Source of the DNA: Sthenelais limicola
Lineage: Eukaryota > Annelida > Polychaeta > Phyllodocida > Sigalionidae
Direction: 5' to 3'
NCBI GenBank assembly: GCA_942159475.1
Contig: OW804096.1
Location: 39,989,744 to 40,053,743, forward strand
Length of the DNA stretch: 64,000 nt
Below the pieces are notes generated by a model. It was not told the DNA's origin, searched no databases, and saw only the letters and a list, made by a program, of their open reading frames with translations. Below are positions 21,401-33,070 of this stretch, piece after piece. The translations under genes and the position numbers were made by a program. How positions within the stretch are numbered: position 1 is the stretch's first letter; each line of letters starts with the position of its first letter.

Positions 21401-23379
21401 TACCAAGTTGAAGGTAATTTTCAGACGGTATTATTACTGGAATTTGACAAGTACGCAGGTAACCAAATATTTGGAATTCCCATTTTTGGTTAGATTTTAA
21501 GGGACAAATCTATAACTTCCCTGGTTCCTGTAATAAGTCTCACTCACAAGCAGAGTTGAAAAGTGAGAAATATGTAGAAGTAATAGTACTCTAAAAAAAC
21601 AATCTGTTTTGATGATGAGAAATATGTACAAAAATTATTTTAAATCATGTGTAGAAGCATTCAAGTGCGGTAACAAACCCATTAGACATTTTTCCAGTTG
21701 AGGCCACCCAGAAAATTCCTTTTGCTGGGAGAAAGGCGCCAACATTTTGACACAACTAGATTTTTTTGTTTTGTTTTTTCTGACTGATGTTTCAGTGATT
21801 ATTATGTGCGTGTATATATAGATATCAGAACACTGCCATATATGCCCGAGCTGTACTGTAAAGATAGATATATTCGCGCAGTAAAATCTTTTTTTTTGCC
21901 AGCAACGAAAAGAATTTGAAGTTTGCACACATCAAAAGTAATGCTAATGTCGCTGCATGAAGCGTCACTTTGGAATGATGTGCTAAATTATTGTTGAAAA
22001 GTCCACCAAATTATTAAAACCCCGAAAATTTCTTCTGCATGAAAATAAATAACTTTACAGTACTTTAGATAAAATAGAGAAAGTTGAGAAGGGAATGAAT
22101 ATCAGCTGCCTTCAATGAGAAACTGACATCCTCCCCATTTTGCAATTTCTTTTTTTGTGATTTCCCCCATAAATCTACTTCCTGAAAAGAAGGGAAAGAG
22201 CTCAATCCAAAAAGGTGAGCTTTCTTCATCTGTAAGATACATATATAATGTATAGGCCACTTGCCTGCAAGCCAATATGGCCACTCCAAGAATCCTACAG
22301 ATTCATGACAAAAAAATGACTTAGATTTCTTATTATCTTTAAGAAATTTGGGTTAAAAAATTTGAGATAAAAGTCTACCCAGGGTGTACTAAAAATACAG
22401 CAGCATCTAATATGGAGCCCCGTGTTTGAAATAAATATACACATTGGGGCTGTTTATGGACGAAATATAATATGAAGCTAGGCAGGATATATATAGCTTT
22501 CATTCCTTCATTCATTCTGTCTTCTTATCTCCCTCTCTCATCTTGTCTTAACCACCCGATTCAGCCCGTGAGCTGTCTGCCTTACTCTTGCTCCTCTCTT
22601 TACTCTCACTCTCTCTACTCTCCTCTCCATCCATTCTCAAACACTCCCTGCCAATTATAAATAGGAGATACCGTAGCATAATCATTTGTCAGAGTGGCAC
22701 ATGTATATAATGTATGACAATCATGAGGTAGCAAGAACTCTGTATACACCCCAACATTAAAGCTGCACTCCTGGCTAAATCTGGCAAAGAAATCGATATA
22801 ATTTCCCTATATATTTCTCACGAAAATTAGCTAGAACTGCCACTTTTCTGTATGGAAAACTCCAGAACAATTATTGGTAGTTGAATAATAATTGGTTTTG
22901 AGCAAATTATATTCAGATACAGACACAAAATTTTAACATGTTCCTTCTGTTTTCTTTTCGTCTCAAGGGGGTTAAAAAGTGATAAAGCAGCCCATCAGTG
23001 CATAAGCTGCATGAAAAAAGGATATAAACAAATAAATTATTTCTCGGTTAAAAGATGCCTTCTTTGCAGGACAATTTTAAGAACACTTATCTAAAAGCAC
23101 TGATGTGTTGATAAAAACAATGATATATAATACAAATAGGTTTCTCTTTTCCCTGTTCACCTCTAATTTGACACAATTTCTGTGCTGGTTAATATAGTAA
23201 TAGAAGGAGCCCAATAATGCTAAAACCTGTAGAGGACCTGTTTCATCCATATAACAGGACCTCCTTGTTCATACCTGAACATGGAAATATTCCATATTTC
23301 TGTATAGTATTAATATATGTATATATAATAATGTCACCTGCGGGGTTATCGTCAGTTCAGTGTCTGGACAATTGCCTAT

Positions 23380-23680
23380 AATCATCTTTATCATTATCAT
23401 CATTTGTAGTAACACATGAAACCGGGTACACTTTTTATCAATCATCATTTTTTTATCATCATCAATGATTAGTAAAATATCAAACCTGAGTCGGCGTTTT
23501 ACAGAGAAACAGTATTTACAATAGATAATAATAAAATAAGAGGTGCACCACAACTAGACAGCTAAATATGCCGCATATACATCATCATAATTATTATTTT
23601 ATTATCATTATTATTACACTTTATCATCATCATCATATCAATCATCATCGTTATAATAATAATAATTCATAACCTGAGTA
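23380..23680. repeat. ATC/ATT/AAT trinucleotide-rich stretch
   Basis: Clusters of ATCATC, ATTATT and AATAAT words, the longest at 23,576-23,670. Low complexity; short Asp- or Ile-rich frames here are artefacts of it. Confidence 0.7.
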
Positions 23681-24464
23681 GGAGCCAATGAGTGGGAGCT
23701 CACCGAGCGTTTCACTGCGGTAACGTATCTTCTCGCTAGTCACCCAACAATAATAGAGGTAGTCGACAGTGTACATGTTACAGGGTACACTCGTAAACAC
23801 ATCATTACCATCATCTTCATCATCGTCGTCATGATGTACAATTACCAGTAATAATAGAATTTTGTCCAGGTCACGTTCTATTATCCCCCCACCATGGCCT
23901 GGGTCAGGGTTCAAGGTCATTTTAAAGGTCACTCAGCAGTCATAACAAGGTCAACTAATTAGGTCAACCCTTTTTAATGTACAAGTAGTTTTCCAATCTG
24001 TTCACCACAGCAAACAGCAACTAAAACTTGACCGAAGGCAATATTATCATTATTACATATTAAAACAAATTTTCCTGTTTTATTTTTCTTCATATCACTC
24101 AGCTGCCTTGGGTTCTATTAGCTTGCAAAACAGTGAAGCTAGCTCAGATTTTTGTATATTTTTTTCTGGAATTGTTTCCACAGTAACAGTTTTTGTATTT
24201 TGTTTTTTTCCCATAATAATAATGATCATCAATCGTAACGCCCTCATTTTGACTTGAACCACCACCCTAGGCCAACACCGAGTGTTACTGTCAACACAGG
24301 AAATACATTTTGTTTGACACGTGACATATTTACGGTAACCAAGACGACGCAGAAACAAACACAATAAAAAAATGGGTCACCCTGGCCAACCACAACAGAG
24401 AACACCTAATATAAGATGGATAGGAGAGGGCACCAGATGGAAAAGCTGTGGTGATTGGTTGGTG

Positions 24465-24478
24465 GTAGCCATGGAAAC
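24465..24478. promoter_or_regulatory. X-box-like RFX motif
   Basis: GTAGCCATGGAAAC; fits the RFX consensus with one change in the right half-site. Confidence 0.35.
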
Positions 24479-26644
24479 AATGACTTTTTAAAAGATTTCT
24501 GACATTATTGATGGCTTAGAAAACAATATACCCTTCACCAATTTAGTTTGTGGGAATTGCTTTACATTTTCTAAAGAAACCGCAGGATTTAGAACTTATT
24601 CCTGAAGCAGAAAACAGTAGAAGAAACCCTGCCTTCATTAATGAAGTATAATCACCATTGTTACAAACATAAACCACCTCCACAACCATTACAAGCTTTT
24701 CTTTTTTTATGAAACACACAATTAACTCCTGGGGTTTCTTCTGAGTAAAACCTTCACTCTCCATTCTCATATGAGATACAAGTTGCAAGCTTTTTCAAAC
24801 CTGCAAATTTTCTCCAATTTGTTCAATCTGAGCTGGATTGGCCACAACCCCACAACGAATACTAAGTTACTTATCATCAATCAATGAATCCCTGAGTGCA
24901 GAGTAAGGTACTTCACTTTCTCTTACAAAAGTTACATACCAAAGCTCTGTATATGTATAATATAGATACACTTAGTCGTCATGGTGGGGCCGAAATGTGG
25001 TAGTCAACCTTGCCTTTGGCACCCCTTAATTCTTTAAAAATTCATCACCAGTTTCTGGAAATTCATGAAAGTAAACAATTTCAAAAATTTCCAAACTCCT
25101 TGAACTAGTTCTTCTCCTTTGAACTAGAGTGTTTACCCTTAATAATTATATCCCTGAAGCTTCCTGTTATTAAATAATTAAGGGGTTCATTCGTGATCAT
25201 TCAATGGTGATTTTTAAACCAAAGGCATGGGAGACAAATTGGTGACACCTTTTTAAATCCTTTAGTTATTTTTCCCTTCTGAGTATAGTTTTACACAAGC
25301 TCGATGGGCCGTCAATGTTTATTTGTATTTACAAGTTTTGTATCTACATGAAATTTGGTGATAGGGGTGTAGTTAACGAATACAACCACATCAGTTATCA
25401 AAGCTCCGGAATAGTTATGGACACACTCAACAGAAAATATCTAAAATAAAAGTCGGGGGTAACCATAGCATAGCATCTGTACAATCCTCGAATAGTTATT
25501 ATTATCCTTCAAGGTCATTTGAGGTCAAAATGTGCGTTGAGCAACCAATCAAAAACCCAGCTTTTATTTTGTTATTTCATGGATATATTACAACTTCATT
25601 TAGGAGTGAAATAATCACATCCTTTTTATTTGATCTGATACTCATGGAAAATATAATCCCATTTTTCAGTACAATTAACTGTATAGTTAGTAACCAACTA
25701 ACCATATGTAATCATTATCTTCTTGGTTGTGGTAATAATACCTTAAATTCAACCAGGAGGTATCAGTAATTTTAATCAATTTTAAGTCACCAATAAAAAG
25801 CTGGTTTTATAATTAGCGCTCCGTCATTTCATCCTTGATATCATCAACGACAACGCAATCGCGTATATACTACTATAATAAGTGTCATCAGTACCATCAA
25901 AGCCTATTTACAATATCTGGATTGGGAACACACCCACATAGTAATAATATTTTTCTTCCCAAATCCAATAATACATATATATTCATCTCATCATCATAAT
26001 CATCATAAAAAATGTTTTCGGTCAACCCGAATACACTGATTTAGGTTCACCAGAAGCTGCGCATAGAAACTTATTTACAGAAAATAAAAACATTTGCAGG
26101 GTCAAATAGCCTTGCACAGCGGCGAGAAAAGTCCTAAAGCTGATAGATACAACTTTACATCTTCAACCGCTTGTGTAATTTCTTGTCTCGGATCATGAAT
26201 TCAATCAATAATAACCAATCAATTCTCCATTGTTATTATTATTATAAACTCCATAATTATCATAATAAAAATAATAATATAAAGCCTGTGACGTGGTTGT
26301 AGAAGAAGTGGTAGTGATTGTCTTTCCATTTCCAAGATAAATGAGTTTGGGTTATTTATATTTTGTAGTAGTATGTTTTCCTCCTCTAATTTCCTCCGCA
26401 GCCTCCGAAGGTTAATGTAATTTGCCTTCTTCTCCTTAGTCTCTCAATATTTTCCCTTTTTTTCCATTTGTCTCTTTAACTCCAGTGCTGAGACAAAGTG
26501 TTTTCAGACTCCATTTTCACTTGTTATAATTTCAGAATCTCCTCTGGTCCTTGGATGTTGTAATCAGTTGCTATAAGCAACCATTATCCTCCACTGCCGG
26601 TTCGGGGGTCGGTATCTCTAAACCCCCTGGGTGTCACCCGTCAA

Positions 26645-26679
26645 GTTTCCATGGCAACGTCACCAGTTTCCATGGCAAC
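26645..26679. promoter_or_regulatory. Paired X-box-like motifs
   Basis: GTTTCCATGGCAAC occurs at 26,645-26,658 and again, identical, at 26,666-26,679. Starts are 21 bp apart, two helical turns, so both sites face the same side. Confidence 0.5.
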
Positions 26680-28141
26680 AAATGTATACATCAAAACCCA
26701 GTAGTGTCTACTTGGGATTTGGGTTCTCGCTCAAACCTAACCCAGATGGGTTTTTTTTACATATGAAACCAAGGAATTGTTCGGTTTATCCCAGCTCAGA
26801 TCATGATATAAGCCTCTCATAGTTTAAAATACCAAGGTCCCTTACACAATTATTTGCCCCTATTTCAGCCCTTAATACAGCAGTTGTAGGCAACCACGGC
26901 ACCGTATACTATATATATATATAGGCACCATGTATCAAACATCATAATTTGTATTATACACCTGAGATTTCTAGCATCTACTTCTTGTACAACTGCTGCA
27001 GTATAATCATAACCATCATTTCATCATCAATACTTGTGAATAGTATCAATTGTTTGGAAACCATTTTTCACCATTCATTTCACCATTTTCTCCAGTAATA
27101 AGTACAAAACAACGACCAAAAGAGAGGAAAAAAACCAATGGGCTAAAGCTGCTGCGCAATGGAACTGCGCAACGAATTTGCGAGGCTGCCCCCATCCACC
27201 ACCTAAAAGTAAGATGTGTGTGATTTTTTTTATGACCAACAAGGCAACAACGAGGTTTTTTATTTGTTTTCCTGACCAGAAAGTCTATATATATAATATA
27301 AATATAATGTATATATATACATGGTTTCCATGTGAACGGAATGACCTGAGGGGGAACTGGGGTCTCTTTTTGTCGTCTGCTATTAGGAACGCTAACAATG
27401 ACGTCAATCAACGTCACACACTAAGAGGACCCTCAAGTAGTATTTGTCACTAATACCAACACCCTGTATATGAGATGGACATATAGGTTGTTTTTTTCTG
27501 TTACATTATACACTATCACAATAATTATCCTTATTATTACTGTAAAAAACAATAATAACAACCATAATTATATGTGATAACGCAGATGAGAATAATACCA
27601 GCCATTAATAGTTTTCTTGAGGAGTATTTGTTATGTTGTAATTTGTTTTGTGGTTTTGTTTCGAGTTGGAGCTACCAATATAGTAAAGTTCATGCATACG
27701 CTTACAAACAAGCGTTTGTTCTACATATATGCCTGCAGCAAAAGCCTGAAGAGATATTCCCCATTACTCCAAACGTTAAAGGACTTAACACATAATTATT
27801 ATCCAGTCCTTTAATCAGAGCTTACAGAGTTATAAAAAATGCTCCTTTACATTTGGTACATATTAAGAAAATAAACCATAGCAAAATGTGAGTGATAAGT
27901 AGGAGTGTGTGGGATTTGAGTGTGTCATTTACTTATGTGGCTGATTATTTATACATTATATATACTGGCGAGTCATTGAAAACTTTGAGTAAGTAAAAAA
28001 AACTCCAACAACAGCATTAATAATCATATTTCTTGTGTCAAATGTTCTTCTCTCAAATACGTTTTGGGTGGACTGTTGCTAAAATCGTCTACAGGTAGCA
28101 GAGGTAAGGGGTTCAAACCAAGGGCTGAGGGAAAATAATCG

Positions 28142-28155
28142 GTTTCCATGGCAAC
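28142..28155. promoter_or_regulatory. X-box-like RFX motif
   Basis: GTTTCCATGGCAAC, identical to the pair at 26.6 kb. CTAACCATGGCAAC follows at 28,281-28,294. Confidence 0.4.
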
Positions 28156-31100
28156 TATGAGAGGCTTAATAAACCATTTTTTTCTGGTTTTACAACATTG
28201 TTATGACCTGGTAACACCCATCACCATTCTTGTTATTTTTTCTCATCATGGTAACAACCCTTTTGTTGTTGTTGTTTACACTAACCATGGCAACAAAAAT
28301 GAGGCGAATATGATTTGATGACCAATGATTTGTTTCGATAATGGCATTTTTCATTTTATTTGATAATTATCTGTTCTTTCCTTTACAAGATCTGCAACAT
28401 ATCTGGTGATCTTTTTCTTTTCGTTGATAGAAAAATGGAATACACACAGATAAATATGCTCTCTTCTCAGGAATGGATAAAAAATGGGGATTTTTCTATA
28501 GGAGATTTTTATAGTGCTTGATTTTCTTTACAGAATGTCAGATGTTGATATTAAATTATATAGATGGAGGCGCAATATCATAGATGGTAACCATAGTAAT
28601 AGGGGAGTTGTATTGGCACCCTTTCTGATGCAGAGTATGAATGGATTATGAGATATATATTCCAAGGCAGAGATAAAAAGGTTTAAAGAAAAAACAAATA
28701 TATTTATTATAAAATCATACAAGTATATTTATTTCCAGAAGTCATTTTTTCACATCCATAAAAAAAATATGTCCATGTTATGAAATAAATCTCATTATGT
28801 TTAAGAAGGACATAGTGACAATTTCAATAAAACCACATTTTTTAAAAGAACATTTGAGTATATTTAGATTGTAAAATTGGATATTTATTCTCACAATACA
28901 TTATTTCTCTGACATGCACATAGGGTCACTAATACAAATTCCTTATTTCCTTTACAGTTTCGCATAAAGGACTTTCTGATTGCTAATTAGGGACTGGTTT
29001 TCATTTATGTTCTGTTTCTGTTTCAATGTATTTTGTTTCATTTTTGGAGGGTAACTCGGATAAATTCTGACCATGGGCTTTTAACTCGAGATAAATGATA
29101 ACATTAAAATATCTGGCTTGAAAATATATATAGGATAATAATCATCAGTATCAATTATTTCCAACAATATCTCCGGTATTTAAAAGACCTTTAATTAAAA
29201 AAAACATAGCTGACCCTGCTCTTTCACTTCACAGTCCATCATTTAAATCTGCCACTTTCAGTTTCTTCAATATTATTATTTTCCTTGGTTCTAAATCTAT
29301 TCTGCAAGGATATTTGTGTAGTTTATATATTCGACCCTTTTGTCCTGGTGTAAGACTAGGATTCGACCACGACGTAAACCAACAACATACTTAAGTCATA
29401 AAAAAATGTTCTGAAACGGAAGAGCACTTGACATGCCTAAAGACCCCTGAGACGAAATGCACCAAAACCGCTTCTGTACCAGACCCAATTACGGCGACAT
29501 AATCATTCATTCACTCCACTGGCAATATTATTTGTTAATCGTATCTTCAGCGCTATGTAACCAAACAAGCCCAAAAATCTCAAAAAACGCTACTCAAAGA
29601 GGCCCACACTGTTGCTTTCTAAAACCACTAGAACAACAACTAAAAAACTGTCTGAAGAAGCTTTTCCTTTCAAGTTTAGGAAATCTCATGGGTTTTGTTT
29701 TTTGTTAAGAAACTGCACCCCTTTGATTGATAATACTCATTTACATTTCAAGCCTGCTTCACTCTAAGAGATTTATGGTTAAAAATCTTAAAACCATCAG
29801 ACCATTATCACGTCCTGAATTGTTTTCTATCGGTATAAATAATGTTCAAAATTTACTTTCGGAGAAAAGCTTCACTCTCCTTCCCCCGCCAAGCCTAAAA
29901 CAGTTGGCCTCCTTGTTTTTCTTTTTACAAAAAACTCTTTGGCAGTAGATAGAAAAAATGTTCAGTAATAAACCCTCAAAGACAGGTTGTGTGTCCACAA
30001 ACTCGCATCACTATATAGACAAATAAGATATATACACAGATATACACACTCCTCCTCCTCCTCCCTCAGCACTACCCGTTATTACAAGTAATAGGTCATT
30101 GCATCTGCAGCTTACACAAACTTCAGTCAATTCACATTCGTGGGATCATAAATGGCAGCCATCTTGAATTTTAGATTTGCAATGAATCATGGGAAATTTT
30201 CGTATCAACAAAATTCTGTTAAACCCAATCCAATTCATACAAAAGTTTACTTTCAATAAATGTTTTGGTATAGACAGAAAAAGGATTGTTTTTCTCTCTT
30301 ACAACACATAAATTATTTCATAGTGGATGATAATGGTCATTTGATCAATGCTAATTTAGCAAAATAAATCTTCCCTATTCAATGGCCGAATATCTATCCC
30401 AAGATGCCTAACTTCAGATATGCGAAGCAATGGATGCAACTCCCCTACTCAAGTTAAACAATTTCTCTCAATCATAAAAGATCCATATGAAAACAACAAA
30501 CAAGATGCTACTATATTATTCAATTTTCCTTTGTTAAAGAAAAGGTTACCCCATCAAATTTACCGGATAATAACAATTTTTCAGCGGTTCATGATAATAA
30601 GATCAACAGAATGAAGTGGGAATTGTGGAAATAGCATAATACTAAGAACAACATTGTCCATCTAGTAATAATAAACAACTCTTTTTTCCCTCTCCAAGAT
30701 TGGAATAAAATTTCAGTTTCTTCCTGATAAAAACAGACAATAGTTCATTTTTTCATCATCATCGTGAATAATAATATTATCACCATCATATATTCAGAGA
30801 TGATAATTACTTTTTGAAATATAATAGTTCGCTTTTTTAGGTCTGTCTTCATAGACATAAATAGAAATTTGCATACAAACTTATCATCATTGTTAATATC
30901 TAATACTGGGCTCTGTACATATTACATCAAAATTTACTCGTACTAATTCATATACAACTTTTTTCTTTCCCCCCAAACTCATTCACTCTCCAATATTTGC
31001 TACATTTTCACTAAAATTTGTACAATTCCACTCATTTTCTCACATTTTTCACTCGCATACTTCCCTGTTTTTTCCTGCCACGCTATCTCTACTACCTTAA

Positions 31101-31470
31101 CACTTTGTACACAAACATACTTAATTCAATATAGCTGCCAGTCACAATAAGCCAAGATTTACAGCAAGAAGTTTCGACCCCCGCAATCACCATACACACC
31201 TCACGGTTCCAATTAGTATTCTTCATCATTATTTGTTATAATTTACCATTATTTAGTATTATTTGTCTTTCCTGCTGGGCCTGTTTTTTTCTCTCTTTTA
31301 GATTGTTTCTTTTTGTTGGTTGTAATATTTTTGTTGTCATTATAACTTTCACAACAGACTCATTCAGTCGCAAATAACTTATCTCCCTAAACCCTGCTTG
31401 GTTGGCTAAAAAGACAAGATCATCATCTTCAATGCAAAAACTGCCTTTTTTAATATTACACAGAATTTTC

Positions 31471-31727
31471 AGGGGCGGATCCAGGATTCTTTGTCCAATT
31501 TTCAGAAGGGGTGGTGTGCTGAGGTGGCTTATCTAAATATTAACCTATACAAGTAATTTCTAGTGTTCTGCAATTAGCAATAGTATTATACAGTTGCTTA
31601 TCTATTTTAAGAGATTTTAAAGAATATTTTATTATCATTTTATATGAAAAACGATTTTTTTTTGGAAAATTAAAAAGGGTAGCAGCCCCCCTCAGCCCCC
31701 TTACCATCTGTCACTGGATCCACCACT
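31471..31727. mobile_element. Candidate MITE with GGATCCA-type ends
   Basis: The left end AGGGGCGGATCCAGG and the right end CTGGATCCACCACT are inverse complements with two or three mismatches. The interior includes an A/T-rich middle and GGGTAGCAGCCCCCC near the right. Such GTGGCGGATCCAG ends are common in animal DNA-transposon remnants. No coding sequence. Confidence 0.55.
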
Positions 31728-32188
31728 AAACCTCTGCCCATGGTCAGTTGTAGGCTAAAATTAGCTACCAAGACCATGCCAGTCCGACCATATCCACGCT
31801 AATAGCTCCTTAGTATAATACATCATAATCATAATAAAGCCAGGAAAATAGCTCATCTCTTGGGCAAATCTCAAGAAATAAAATCATAAGCAGGAATTCG
31901 TAAATTTGTCCTCCAGTGACAATACACATATATATATAGATATAGACCCTGCTTTTTTAATCATTCTATTCTTGTGGTTTTTGCCCTAATTTCTTCTGGC
32001 CCTGATGCAAGTATTTATTTTTCTATTACGTGGTAGCCAATGGAGGACCACATGATCTTAGTTTCCCTGAATAACCATTTGACTTGCGCCAAATATGTCA
32101 ACCATTTTTTGTTTTTTCTTCCAGCGAGTCTCGTCTATGCACAGATGCACAGATCAGAGAGGAGACGCCGCCTCGCATAGTAGTCAAG

Positions 32189-32213
32189 TGACGTCACTGT
32201 AAACGTGACGTCA
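32189..32213. promoter_or_regulatory. Two CRE palindromes
   Basis: TGACGTCA at 32,189-32,196 and again at 32,206-32,213, 17 bp apart. Both are perfect CREB/ATF sites. They lie about 760 bp past the betaglycan stop codon. Confidence 0.5.
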
Positions 32214-32241
32214 CAAGTGAGAACGAGGTAGAGCATTAGCT

Positions 32242-32255
32242 GTAGCCATGGCAAC
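32242..32255. promoter_or_regulatory. X-box-like RFX motif
   Basis: GTAGCCATGGCAAC, 29 bp after the second CRE. A CRE next to an X-box is a known promoter arrangement, but no gene start is seen here. Confidence 0.45.
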
Positions 32256-32969
32256 CATGAAAAGGTTGAACCTGATTGGCCAATTGTTTCAAACTAAAGA
32301 TTCTCCTTTTTATTTACTTTTTTTGACTCGCAATCAAAATCGTTAACCTAATCTTCTTAAGCTTTGTTGTATTTTCTTTGAGGTATTTTATTCTCAGATA
32401 CAAAATAATATTCCGCATTGAGAGAGGTTTTTTTAGTTAATATATAAATGGCTCCTTGAGGTTCTGGGTATACTAATAGACAGTGAGTCCAAATATACCC
32501 CTTAAAACTTGGTAGTAATGGTAACTTGAAGTTGGCGATGGATATGATGATCAAGAGAGGTTCAAAGGTGATAAATATCATGAAAAAAATGGATGATTTC
32601 AATGAGGGAAAATAATGAATTTAACAATGGTAAATGAGAGATGGATGAATGTGTTGCTGAACCAATACAAATGAATGAATGATATACAGTAGTAATACAA
32701 TGCCGATGCTCTTTGTAGTACAGAGACATACAGCTACCCGCTTTTGAGAATGAATAAGTGAATGAATAAATGAATGAGTTACAATTGATGCAAGGCATGA
32801 GGATAATGAAATAATTCATGAGTTTGATGAGTTTAACTCTGACTCGTGCCTCTGATCACATGTAACAATTAAAAAATCACCCAAGGTTTTGGGAGATTTT
32901 CGTGTCATGAAAGCAGAGGCAATGAGACAGAGTGAGTTTTAAAGTTTGGTTGTTGATCTGTTGCCATGG

Positions 32970-33070
32970 TTATGTGTGAATATGGTGAATGGTGATAGGC
33001 GCTGTTGAGCTGGGAGTTGACTCCCCACTGGTTTCTGTCGAGCGGGGTCGATTTGCAGCCCGATATGGAC
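32970..33070 (-). CDS. TGFBR3 terminal exon, cytoplasmic tail
   Basis: Acceptor CCCGCACAG precedes 33,070; with phase 1 it completes the Gly of HTHTG and reads PYRAANRPRSTETSGESTPS, then STAPITIHHIHT and stop. Ser/Thr-rich TSGEST and SSTA resemble the vertebrate tail, whose end is SSSSTA. Here nine residues follow SSTA. Confidence 0.8.

Larger units (their letters stand above)
18456..31470. other. Long AT-rich intergenic region, no gene seen
   Basis: Open frames here are short, with no recognised domain or convincing splice-flanked exon. The region is rich in ATC/ATT trinucleotide clusters (about 18,736-18,784, 23,380-23,680, 25,980-26,010, 26,230-26,280, 30,745-30,790). It also holds several X-box motifs. 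A CCATCTTGAATTTTAGATTT word at about 30,162 recurs in diverged form at about 9,370. Confidence 0.55.

Noticed and set aside
24095..24364. 89-codon minus-strand frame with several Cys
   Set aside because: Cys spacing matches no domain I know, and the frame runs through ATT/ATC low-complexity DNA.
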